A DNA stretch of 64,000 bases, from contig DRFI01000027.1 in assembly GCA_011050675.1 (NCBI GenBank), positions 1 through 64,000 of the forward strand, given 5' to 3'. Under the pieces are notes generated by a model. That model was not told the DNA's origin. It saw nothing but the letters and a program-made list of their open reading frames with translations, and did no database searches. This stretch comes from Maribacter sp. (GTDB taxonomy: Bacteria > Bacteroidota > Bacteroidia > Flavobacteriales > Flavobacteriaceae). Position numbers and translations under genes: made by a program. Each line of letters opens with the position of its first letter. The first letter of the stretch is position 1. Shown piece after piece: positions 29,185 to 37,455 of this stretch.

Positions 29185-29409
29185 CTACTTGGCTTTCAAT
29201 TTTTTTATGGTATTTCTTGCTTTCCATATCATACCTCCTCCAATAGAGATAAGAAGTAAACCTGCAATCATATCCGTCATATGTTCGATAAAAGTTTCAG
29301 TGTAAATCATTGCAAAAAGCACAATACACCCAAAAACCAAAATAAAAAACCCAAGAGCATTATTAATTTGAGCGGCTTTTATGCCTGCATTTATTTCATT
29401 TGTCTCCAT
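29185..29409 (-). CDS. Small two-helix membrane protein, 74 aa
   Basis: METNEINAGIKAAQ, then two hydrophobic segments (about 18-38 and 47-62) and a basic tail ARNTIKKLKAK. I do not recognise a family. It lies between the GH2 gene (20 bases) and another small membrane protein gene (20 bases) on the same strand, downstream of an SSS symporter. It may be an accessory subunit of the carrier, but nothing in the sequence shows this directly. The tight spacing and the start with an ATG in an otherwise compact operon make it a credible gene. Confidence 0.7.
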   Translation of the reverse strand: METNEINAGIKAAQINNALGFFILVFGCIVLFAMIYTETFIEHMTDMIAGLLLISIGGGMIWKARNTIKKLKAK

Positions 29410-29429
29410 ATTTTTTTTGATTATAGGGG

Positions 29430-29645
29430 TTAAAAGTTATTATAGATCGAAGCCAAAATAGATAGTACGGCTATTGACCATAGTTTTAAATTATTCCACC
29501 AGTGACGATCTTCCTTTGCTATACCCTCATAAACATATTCATTGGGTAATAACAGAACTAAAAGACCTATTACTGCATATAAACAAAGAAATATCATTTT
29601 TGCAGTTTCTTGCGAAACATCGGAAAGCCAATCAAAATTGAACAT
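29430..29645 (-). CDS. Small membrane protein, 71 aa
   Basis: Starting from the ATG at 29645, one base beyond the stop codon of the SSS gene, the protein is MFNFDWLSDVSQETAK followed by two hydrophobic segments (about 17-33 and 52-68) separated by a charged loop with a KEDRHWWNN stretch. An upstream extension of the frame would overlap the carrier gene and adds unlike residues, so I reject it. No family is recognised. The one-base gap implies translational coupling with the symporter, which suggests a partner protein made in step with it. Confidence 0.7.
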   Translation of the reverse strand: MFNFDWLSDVSQETAKMIFLCLYAVIGLLVLLLPNEYVYEGIAKEDRHWWNNLKLWSIAVLSILASIYNNF

Positions 29646-29646
29646 A

Positions 29647-31155
29647 TTACAGATTTTTATTTTTCGATAAAATTTTGGAACTAAACACAAGACCTTGCAA
29701 CTGCTCTGCCGTATGTTTCTTAGTCAGTGAACTAACAGATATGTTTATAATAACACCTAGTAAGAACGACCACCAAGAAATATAAAGAAATGGATCTTCT
29801 ATGGTAAAGAATTGCTCTTTGAAAACATTTAGATAAACGGCAAATCCTATTCCTATAACCAATGCCGAAAGCCCTCCCCATTCCGTTGACCTTTTCCAGA
29901 ATATACCTAATAGGAGAATGGAGAATATAGGTCCTTGGAAATAAGACATAAAGGTTTGAATAGCTACGTAAATACCAGGAAAATCACTACTAATTGGAGA
30001 GGTAGCTACTCCTATTACCAACAAAACCAAGGTAGTAATTTGTCCAACTTTTAAATAATGCTTGTCATCGGCTCCCTTTTTAATAAACGGTTCGTAGATA
30101 TCTTTTGTAAATAAGGTTGCAGTGGAATTTAATAACGAATCTACACTAGACATTAATCCCGCAAAAAATGCTGCAAACATTAAGCCTACTAAACCAGGAG
30201 GTAAAATAGATTTGATCATTAAAGGAAGTGCTTGATCTCCGTCTGCCAATCCAGGATGAACTACGACAGCCATAAGACCCGGAAACAAAACCAATATGGG
30301 AATAAACATTTTAAGGGCAGAACCAAAAATCATACTTGCTTTTGCGTGCCATTCGTTTTTCGCGGTAAGACAGCGCTGTACGATTGACTGGTTTCCTATC
30401 ATATAAGCGTTGGCCATAACAAAGGTTAGACCGAATAGAATTCCTGTCCAGGGAAAGGGAGATTTCGTATTCTGTGGTTGTATGATGTCAAAATGATTTC
30501 TATACTCAGGTCCCATTGTTGCGATTTTTTCAACCATATTATCCCAACCACCAACTTCGTAAAGACTTAGAAAAACCAATGCAAAACCACCGATAAACAT
30601 AATTACGAATTGTACTACATCGGTCATGATTACTGCGGTAATACCACCAAAATAAGTATAAAGACCAACTACACCAGCAGTCGAAACAATAGAAATCCAT
30701 ATAGGCCAACCCATTAGAACATTTAATAGTACGGCACTGGCCCAAAAAAGGACACCTAAATCCAAAGCGAAAAATAAAATCCAAGTTACGGATGCAATGG
30801 TTCTTACCTTTTGGTTATACCTTCTCCCCAAATATTCTGGTATAGTATACATACCTCCACGCCAGAAATACGGAATAAAAATAAATGCGGCTAATAACAT
30901 TGCAGGTACAGATCCAACCCAATCAAAATTTCCAACCGAAATTCCGTAACGGTAGGCTTGTCCTGAGACTCCTACAAAATCTAAGGCTCCTATATCAGAA
31001 ACAACGATGGACATACCTATAGCCCAAAATGGTAAACTTTTCCCGCCTAAAAAATAATCTTCAGAACTATTAACGAACTTTTTGAAATAGAGCCCCAATA
31101 AAAGCATTCCAATGATATAGGCTATTACAATAAAATAATCAATTCCTGCGAGCAT
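29647..31155 (-). CDS. Sodium:solute symporter (SSS family)
   Basis: 502-aa membrane protein with about 13 transmembrane helices. Motifs: EDYFLGGKSLPFWAIGMSIVVSDIGALDFVGVSG (31-64), GRRYNQKVR, YTYFGGITAVIMTDVVQF, and AAFFAGLMSSVDSLLNSTATLF. These define the SGLT-like branch that carries sugars, cyclitols or sialic acid with sodium. It is the first gene of the minus-strand cluster and is followed by two small membrane proteins, a cytoplasmic GH2, an aminotransferase and an oxidoreductase. It could therefore import a small oligosaccharide or amino sugar for those enzymes. The upstream 911-base region separates it from the divergent susC gene. It is only distantly similar to the 8741-10333 carrier. 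Confidence 0.9.
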   Translation of the reverse strand: MLAGIDYFIVIAYIIGMLLLGLYFKKFVNSSEDYFLGGKSLPFWAIGMSIVVSDIGALDFVGVSGQAYRYGISVGNFDWVGSVPAMLLAAFIFIPYFWRGGMYTIPEYLGRRYNQKVRTIASVTWILFFALDLGVLFWASAVLLNVLMGWPIWISIVSTAGVVGLYTYFGGITAVIMTDVVQFVIMFIGGFALVFLSLYEVGGWDNMVEKIATMGPEYRNHFDIIQPQNTKSPFPWTGILFGLTFVMANAYMIGNQSIVQRCLTAKNEWHAKASMIFGSALKMFIPILVLFPGLMAVVVHPGLADGDQALPLMIKSILPPGLVGLMFAAFFAGLMSSVDSLLNSTATLFTKDIYEPFIKKGADDKHYLKVGQITTLVLLVIGVATSPISSDFPGIYVAIQTFMSYFQGPIFSILLLGIFWKRSTEWGGLSALVIGIGFAVYLNVFKEQFFTIEDPFLYISWWSFLLGVIINISVSSLTKKHTAEQLQGLVFSSKILSKNKNL

Positions 31156-31445
31156 AATTTATTTTTATTAATACTCACAAATTAACTTGAATTAGAGGTG
31201 AATAATTTGTTATATCTTATTTTGTTTACATATAATATTAACCCTAGTGTAGCTTTTTTGAAGATTATAGGACTAATTGAGTTAAAATATATATAGTTGT
31301 AATACTTAAATGATATAAAAATTAGAGTTGTCTTTATTTCTTCGTTAGTCGTTTTTTGGGATTAATAATGAATAACTGAAATAAAATAAAAAATAATTAC
31401 TGAGTAAAATGTGAATAATCTAAGTAGAAATTAAACTTAAATCTA

Positions 31446-31464
31446 AGATGAATTTTAAGTCATA
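31446..31464 (+). repeat. 19-base sequence shared with 59691-59709
   Basis: AGATGAATTTTAAGTCATA occurs exactly here and just upstream of the metallophosphoesterase gene at 59745. Both copies are intergenic and on the same strand, so a shared regulatory site is possible. Confidence 0.6.
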
Positions 31465-32012
31465 TATATTGTTGTGAGAAGTAATCTTGCAAACAAGAGA
31501 TTTAAAATTTATTACTTAAGGTTAGCTTATAAATTGTTTTACTATAAACTTCGACCACATAATTGTAACCTATGTAATTGTCTATGTTATGCTTTTACAT
31601 TGATTTTCTCATTACTTAATTGATAGACTTTTCGTTAAGCTTTTTTTAATATTAAACTAATCTTCTTGCTTTTTAAACCCTTAGAATTCTACTTTAAGTT
31701 ATTACTAATAATAAAATGTTGTTTTATTAATTACAACTTTCTTTGAAGAGGAAAGTTAATGTTCGATAACTGTAAAAATTGAAATTTTTGTCTATTTGAA
31801 AAATAACCGTAAGTATAAATATTTGGGTAGTGAATATGGGGCTTCCAAAGAAATAAATCGATAAAAAATAGCATTATCATCGTAATTAATTATGATATTA
31901 AACTAATGTAATATTAACCTTTCATTAAATATTTAGTTAATATTTAGTGTAAAAGGACAAAATATCACATGAATATAATACGATACTATATGTTTTAACA
32001 TAATTTTTAGGA

Positions 32013-32020
32013 TAGATTTG
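32013..32020 (+). promoter_or_regulatory. Probable -7 box of the susC promoter
   Basis: TAGATTTG matches TAnnTTTG exactly and lies 46 bases before the susC ATG. The -33 position has ATG rather than TTG at a spacing of about 20, so the match is partial. Confidence 0.5.
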
Positions 32021-32066
32021 TTTCAACAAAATAACTAAACTAAATATTTATTTTAATCGAACAACT

Positions 32067-35000
32067 ATGAAAAAAAGAAACTTACAGTGGTTGATGTTTC
32101 TTCTGTTAAGTATGTTTTTTGGTGTCGCACATGCACAGCAAAAAGTTACGGGAGTCGTCAGCAGTATTGATGAAGAATTATTACCTGGGGTTTCAGTAGT
32201 ATTAAAAGGGACTGTTACCGGAGTATCTACTGATTTTGATGGAGTTTATAATATTGAAGTACCTAATAATGATGCAGTTTTAGTGTTTTCTTATTTAGGG
32301 ATGACCACACAGGAAGTTGTTGTAGGTAATCGTACTATTATAAATATGGCTTTGGATTTTTCTTCTGAGGCGTTAGATGAAGTCGTAGTTACAGCACTTG
32401 GTATTTCGAGGGAAAAGAAATCTCTAGGTTATTCTGTATCAGAAGTAGATGGTGATGATATTACAACGGTTACTCAAGAAAATGCGTTGAATGCATTAAA
32501 TGGTAGAGTATCTGGTGTTCAGATTAATTCAACTGGTGGAGCAGGATCTACAGTTAGTGTTATACTTCGTGGAGCATCTTCATTAACGACAGATAATCAA
32601 CCATTATATGTTATTGATGGTGTGCCACTTTCAAGTAGTTTAACCAATATAGGTAGTGTGGGTAGTGGTACTGCTGTAGATTACGGTGGAGGTATTAGCG
32701 ATGTTAACCCAGATGATATTGCTAGTATATCTGTTTTGAAAGGACCTAGTGCGGCCGCATTATATGGATCTAGAGGTGGTAATGGTGTTATATTAATAAC
32801 AACAAAATCTGGTAAAAAGAGTAAAGGCTTGGGCATTTCTTTCAGTTCAAGTAATGTTTATGAAACTCCCTATAAGTTTTTAGAAAAGAGTAATCTTTTT
32901 GCAAATGGTAGTCGTCCAGATCCAACAACATCTGCAATTGATGAAAATTCATCAGGATGGGTAGGACCAGAATTAGATTCAGGATTAAATGTAATACAGT
33001 GGCCTTACACGGCAGATGAAATAGCAAGTGGCGTTGCGAATGCAACTCCATTAACTTCTAGAGGTAAAAATAATGCTAAAAACTTTTTCGAATCTGCAAT
33101 TACTTCAACCAATACAATTGCTGTTGAAAATAATTCTGATCGAATGAATTATCGTATGTCTTATACGAATATGAGACATGAAGGTTTTATTCCAAATTCA
33201 GACTTACAACGAAATACTTTTTCCATTAATAGTGGATTTGATGTAAATGATAAATTAAAAATAACTACAAGTTTAAAATATGTTCTTTCAGGTGCGGATA
33301 ACCGACCATCAACAACTGATAGGAATGCAAATCCTTTACAGGCAATTTATGATATCAACCCTCATATTGATGTTCGTGATTTGAAAGATTATTGGTTAAT
33401 AGAAGGACAGAGTCAGAATACACCTTATAATTTTGGAGATGATCCATCTGAGTTTGAATTTAATAACCCATACTTCGTTGCAAATGAAATCAATAATGGT
33501 TTTGAGAGAAAAAGGTTATATGGTAATATTCAAGGAGATTACAAAATTTCAGATAAATTATCACTAATGCTACGCTATGCTTATAATGATAGTCATGAAG
33601 TAAGAGAAACTAAAATATCAAGTGGTTTTAATAGAGAAATAAATGGAGCCTATGGTATTGTAAATATTGATGGTGTTGAGAGTAATGCTGACTTCTTACT
33701 TTCGTATAAAGATAAATTAAGTGAGAACTTTAATTTTGGCTTTTCTGCTGGTGGTAATACAAGAAATGTTAGTAATGGTATTGTATCCACTCAAACTAAA
33801 AATGGTGGTGCAGGTTTGATTATTCCTAATTTATTTCTGTTGTCTAATATAGCATCTGACAATATTGAATATTCTGAAATACAAACTAAAGAACGTGTAA
33901 ATAGTTTGTATGCACTAGGTAATATTAGTTATAAAGACATGATGTATGTAGACGCAACACTTAGAAATGATTGGTCAAGTACATTGCCTGATAATGATAA
34001 TAGTTTCCTATATCCGTCAGTTTCTACAAGTATTCTAATGAATAATATATTTGATCTGGGTAGTAATGTATCCTTGTTAAAATTGCGCGTAGGTTGGGCA
34101 CAAGCAGGTAATGATACAAGTGCTCACAATTTATTTACTATTTTGAGTAATTCAGGAGATTGGGGAACCGCGTCGCAATTGACACTACCTGAAGATTTAA
34201 AGAACGATAAGATTAAAGCAGAACTTAATACGTCAACAGAATATGGGGTTGATTTATCGCTTTTCAAGAATCGTTTGACAATGGATTTTACATACTATGA
34301 GTCTGATAATGAAAATCAAATTTTTCAGAAATCCCTTCCTATTTCATCTGGTGCATCAAGTAAATTATTTAATGCAGGTAATATAAACAGTACTGGTTTC
34401 GAAGCTAGTTTAGGTGGTACTCTTATTGAAAAGGCAGATTTTAATTGGAATATGAATTTGACCTACTCAACCAACAAAACAATTATTACTGAATTAGCTG
34501 AAGGTACTGATTTTGTGAAATTTTGGGGAGAAGCAAAAGGTGGTGCATATACCTGGGTAGGCGAAGAAGTTGGTCAAATAATTGATCGTGATTTTGTTCG
34601 TGTTGATGATCCAAACTCTCCTTATCACGGTTGGCCGTTATTAGATGACGAAGGATGGGAAGATAGTGATCGTACGTTATCCGATGAAGATGGGAATAGA
34701 GCTGCTCCAGTTATTGGTAACTACAATCCAGATTTTAAACTAGGTTTACAAACATCAATTCAATACAAAAACTGGAATCTATCCATGAATTTTGATTGGA
34801 GAAAGGGTGGTCAGTTTGTTTCTCAGACACATCGTTATTATGAGTCTGATCTTCAGACTACAAGATGGCTTGATAAAGTTATTGACTTAAGTGATGTGGG
34901 TGATATACCAACGTATATCAAAAACAATGCGGATCGATTCTTATCACCAAATGGCGAGTTCTATCCACTTGTTGGAGGTCCAACAGCTGAATACGGTGGT

Positions 35001-35426
35001 TTTCCTGTTGATGATTTAAATGACGGGGTTTTTCTACCAGGGGTAATTGGTTCTTATGATGACGATGGTAACTTTGTCGCTGATCAAGAAAACATTGGTG
35101 GACCAGGAACACAGTATCATACTTATGGGGATAATTATCCTTGGGATTTTACTAGAGCTTCTACATTTGATGCTGATTATTTAAAATTAAGACAGATTTC
35201 AATTGGCTATACATTTGATAGTGAATTTTCTCATAAAATTGGAATGCGCAATTTATCGCTTTCATTGTTTAGTCGAAATATCATCTTATGGACAAAAGCG
35301 GGAATTAATATTGATCCAGAATCTGCATTTCAAAATTCAGGAGGCGTATTGTCACAAGGTGTGGAAAGATTTAATGTTCAGCCATGGGCAATTCCAGTAG
35401 GTATTAAATTAAACGCAAGTTTTTAA
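32067..35426 (+). CDS. SusC/RagA-family TonB-dependent outer-membrane transporter
   Basis: 1119 aa. Signal peptide 1-24 (FFGVAHAQQ), a carboxypeptidase-regulatory-like beta-sandwich (27-97), the TonB box DEVVVTAL (104-111), a plug domain with GISREKKSLGYSV, GRVSGVQI, ILRGASSL and YVIDGVP (115-240), and then a large beta-barrel ending in an aromatic strand. It has no N-terminal STN domain, so anti-sigma signalling through this transporter is not expected. Together with the SusD lipoprotein 21 bases downstream it imports oligosaccharides across the outer membrane using TonB energy. It is the first gene of a plus-strand operon that continues with a glycosidase-like protein, kinase, isomerase and MFS carrier. 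Confidence 0.96.
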   Translation: MKKRNLQWLMFLLLSMFFGVAHAQQKVTGVVSSIDEELLPGVSVVLKGTVTGVSTDFDGVYNIEVPNNDAVLVFSYLGMTTQEVVVGNRTIINMALDFSSEALDEVVVTALGISREKKSLGYSVSEVDGDDITTVTQENALNALNGRVSGVQINSTGGAGSTVSVILRGASSLTTDNQPLYVIDGVPLSSSLTNIGSVGSGTAVDYGGGISDVNPDDIASISVLKGPSAAALYGSRGGNGVILITTKSGKKSKGLGISFSSSNVYETPYKFLEKSNLFANGSRPDPTTSAIDENSSGWVGPELDSGLNVIQWPYTADEIASGVANATPLTSRGKNNAKNFFESAITSTNTIAVENNSDRMNYRMSYTNMRHEGFIPNSDLQRNTFSINSGFDVNDKLKITTSLKYVLSGADNRPSTTDRNANPLQAIYDINPHIDVRDLKDYWLIEGQSQNTPYNFGDDPSEFEFNNPYFVANEINNGFERKRLYGNIQGDYKISDKLSLMLRYAYNDSHEVRETKISSGFNREINGAYGIVNIDGVESNADFLLSYKDKLSENFNFGFSAGGNTRNVSNGIVSTQTKNGGAGLIIPNLFLLSNIASDNIEYSEIQTKERVNSLYALGNISYKDMMYVDATLRNDWSSTLPDNDNSFLYPSVSTSILMNNIFDLGSNVSLLKLRVGWAQAGNDTSAHNLFTILSNSGDWGTASQLTLPEDLKNDKIKAELNTSTEYGVDLSLFKNRLTMDFTYYESDNENQIFQKSLPISSGASSKLFNAGNINSTGFEASLGGTLIEKADFNWNMNLTYSTNKTIITELAEGTDFVKFWGEAKGGAYTWVGEEVGQIIDRDFVRVDDPNSPYHGWPLLDDEGWEDSDRTLSDEDGNRAAPVIGNYNPDFKLGLQTSIQYKNWNLSMNFDWRKGGQFVSQTHRYYESDLQTTRWLDKVIDLSDVGDIPTYIKNNADRFLSPNGEFYPLVGGPTAEYGGFPVDDLNDGVFLPGVIGSYDDDGNFVADQENIGGPGTQYHTYGDNYPWDFTRASTFDADYLKLRQISIGYTFDSEFSHKIGMRNLSLSLFSRNIILWTKAGINIDPESAFQNSGGVLSQGVERFNVQPWAIPVGIKLNASF

Positions 35427-35447
35427 ATAAAATTAAATAATAAGAAA

Positions 35448-37136
35448 ATGAAATTAATGAAAAACATAGCTATTATATTTCTATTGATTCCATTATTGCT
35501 TGTAACTTCTTGCGATAACGATCTTGCTGAAATAAATGAGAACCCTAATGGGATAGAGCCTAGTGAGGCTGACCCAAATTTGTTGATGAGCGCAGTAATG
35601 ACTGGTTTGGCGACAAGTACCACTAAAAGAGGATACAGTAATGATACTGGTAATGCTGCTCAATTCACTCAGCGTGATTCTTGGTCAAGTAATCGTTATG
35701 ATTGGGAGACAGGTACGATTTGGACAGAGAATTATAAATTATTGAGAACTAATAAAGTTGCTTATGATAGGGCGGTAGAACTTAATCTAACTTTTCATGA
35801 AGGAGTAACTTTAATATTGAAATCAATGTTATTTGGAAACTTAACCGATTATTATGGAGACATTCCTTATTCAGAAGCTTTACAAGGTATTGAATTAGAA
35901 GGGGAACGACCAGCCTACGATTCGCAAGAATCTATTTACAAGGGAGTTATTTCAGATTTAGAAACGGCTTCAAGCCTTTTAAGTGCTACAAATTATGAAG
36001 GAGTTTTAGATAACCAAGATGTGTTTTATGGAGGTGACGCTTCAAAGTGGCAAAAATTGGCTAACTCATTAGCTTTACGTTATTATATGCGCTTGTCTGA
36101 AAAACTACCCGCTTTTGCTCAAGCTGGGGTAACTAGTACACTTGCTAAACCTTTGTTTAGCGATATCGATGATGAACTTGTTCTAAGTTACATTGGTGGT
36201 ATTGATGAACAATCTTGGCCTAGTAGTGGTCAATTTGGTTCGGCTTCTGAGTTTTATAGGGTAAAACCATGTACTACGTTAACAGATAAGTTGAAGGAGT
36301 TAGAGGATCCAAGAATTTCTGTTTGGTTCGCACCGGTTGAAGTACCTACAAAAGTAGTGCCTGCAGCTGAAGTTCCTGGTGGTGGTGATTTGGCGGAAAC
36401 TGATGGTGTTCGCTACATTAATTCAGAAACATTAGATTCCAATGATTATGCCATATACTCTGCCGCAACTTACGCAGCAGATTTAGAAGCAGGTAAGAAG
36501 CTAATTGATACAAGTAGTGTCTATGTAGGTTTACCGGTAGCCGTAAGTGGTATAGACCCCTATGAATATAATCTGAATTCAGAAGGTTCAAGAGGAGGTA
36601 CAAATGCATACGTATCAAGAATGAATGAAGTATTTAATCAGAAAGATGACGGAGGAAACCTTTTAAAAGCTAGATTGTTTTCTTATGCTGAATTATCATT
36701 CTTAAAGGCGGAAGCAGCAGTAAGAGGCTGGGGTTCAGATGCAGAAGGTAATTATTTGCAAGGTATTAAAGCTTCTTTAGAAGTATGGGATCTTGAGGAA
36801 AACTATACTGATTATATTGAGGGTGAGGGAGTTGCTTTTGATGGTTCTTTAGACATAATAATTCAACAAAAATGGATTGCTAATATGTTTAATGGAGATG
36901 AGGCCTATATGGATTGGAGAAGAACAGGTTTGCCTGACTTAAAAGCAGGACCATTTGCTCGTGAAGATGTTATGCCATTAAGATTCATTTACCCTAGTGA
37001 TGAAATAGATTTAAATAGTGCTAATAATGCCGTTGGTGCTGCCTCTTTAGAAGGAACATCTTATAGTACTACTGATTCTAATGACAGCCCTTATGCTAGA
37101 CCATGGATAGTACAAGGTGTTGCAAAACCTTGGTAA
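35448..37136 (+). CDS. SusD/RagB-family glycan-binding lipoprotein (SusD-like group 2)
   Basis: 562 aa with a lipoprotein signal ending at C22 (LLVTSC). The N-terminal NENPNGIEPSEADPNLLMSAVM and the GNLTDYYGDIPYSEA and WQKLANSLALRYYMRLS segments place it in the SusD-like_2 group. It is surface-exposed, capping the SusC channel and helping to select ligand. The C-terminal EAYMDWRRTGLPDL and SPYARPWIVQ are usual for the group. The ATG at 35448 is used here; a second ATG at 35457 would give an equally good signal peptide. A strong terminator lies 55 bases after the stop, so most transcription probably ends here and the distal genes are made at a lower level or from another promoter. Confidence 0.95.
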   Translation: MKLMKNIAIIFLLIPLLLVTSCDNDLAEINENPNGIEPSEADPNLLMSAVMTGLATSTTKRGYSNDTGNAAQFTQRDSWSSNRYDWETGTIWTENYKLLRTNKVAYDRAVELNLTFHEGVTLILKSMLFGNLTDYYGDIPYSEALQGIELEGERPAYDSQESIYKGVISDLETASSLLSATNYEGVLDNQDVFYGGDASKWQKLANSLALRYYMRLSEKLPAFAQAGVTSTLAKPLFSDIDDELVLSYIGGIDEQSWPSSGQFGSASEFYRVKPCTTLTDKLKELEDPRISVWFAPVEVPTKVVPAAEVPGGGDLAETDGVRYINSETLDSNDYAIYSAATYAADLEAGKKLIDTSSVYVGLPVAVSGIDPYEYNLNSEGSRGGTNAYVSRMNEVFNQKDDGGNLLKARLFSYAELSFLKAEAAVRGWGSDAEGNYLQGIKASLEVWDLEENYTDYIEGEGVAFDGSLDIIIQQKWIANMFNGDEAYMDWRRTGLPDLKAGPFAREDVMPLRFIYPSDEIDLNSANNAVGAASLEGTSYSTTDSNDSPYARPWIVQGVAKPW

Positions 37137-37191
37137 TAAAATTTTTATTCAAGTGAGTTTTTTACCAACATATTGTTTGTGTTAGTTTTTT

Positions 37192-37220
37192 AAATTGCCT
37201 GGGTCTTCCCAGGCAATTTT
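37192..37220 (+). terminator. Strong terminator after susD
   Basis: AAATTGCCTGGG and CCCAGGCAATTT form a perfect 12-bp stem with a TCTT loop and run into T residues. It would limit read-through from susCD into the downstream catabolic genes. Confidence 0.9.
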
Positions 37221-37455
37221 ATATAGAAAAGCTTTAGGGAATAAAAAATATTAACATCAACTTATTAGATGACCGCTGATACTCATATTTGGGACTAAAA
37301 ATTATTTAAATCTCAAATAAAATATAGCGTTAGGAAAGAATAGTTTGTAGAAAATTTGAAAGTTATGTGTAGTGGTTCTAGCTTTAATTACCATCTAAAA
37401 TTTAGATGAATGACGGTTATTAAATAGAAAAGACACTCATTAATTCGAAAATAAA
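37221..37455. other. Gap between susD terminator and the glycosidase-like gene
   Basis: About 235 AT-rich bases without a gene. A promoter for the 37456-44223 genes is expected here, but I cannot pick out a clear TAnnTTTG with a partner TTG. Confidence 0.4.

Larger units (their letters stand above)
31156..32066. other. Divergent control region between the SSS cluster and susC
   Basis: 911 very AT-rich bases without a supportable gene. It must hold the promoters of both catabolic operons. I note a -7-like box at 32013-32020, a 19-base sequence (31446-31464) found again at 59691-59709, and two copies of ATATTAAACTAAT near 31653 and 31893. No inverted repeat strong enough to call an operator is visible. 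Confidence 0.6.

Noticed and set aside
35203-35400. Small frame within the end of susC
   Set aside because: It overlaps the conserved barrel end in another frame and has no ribosome binding site or family likeness.
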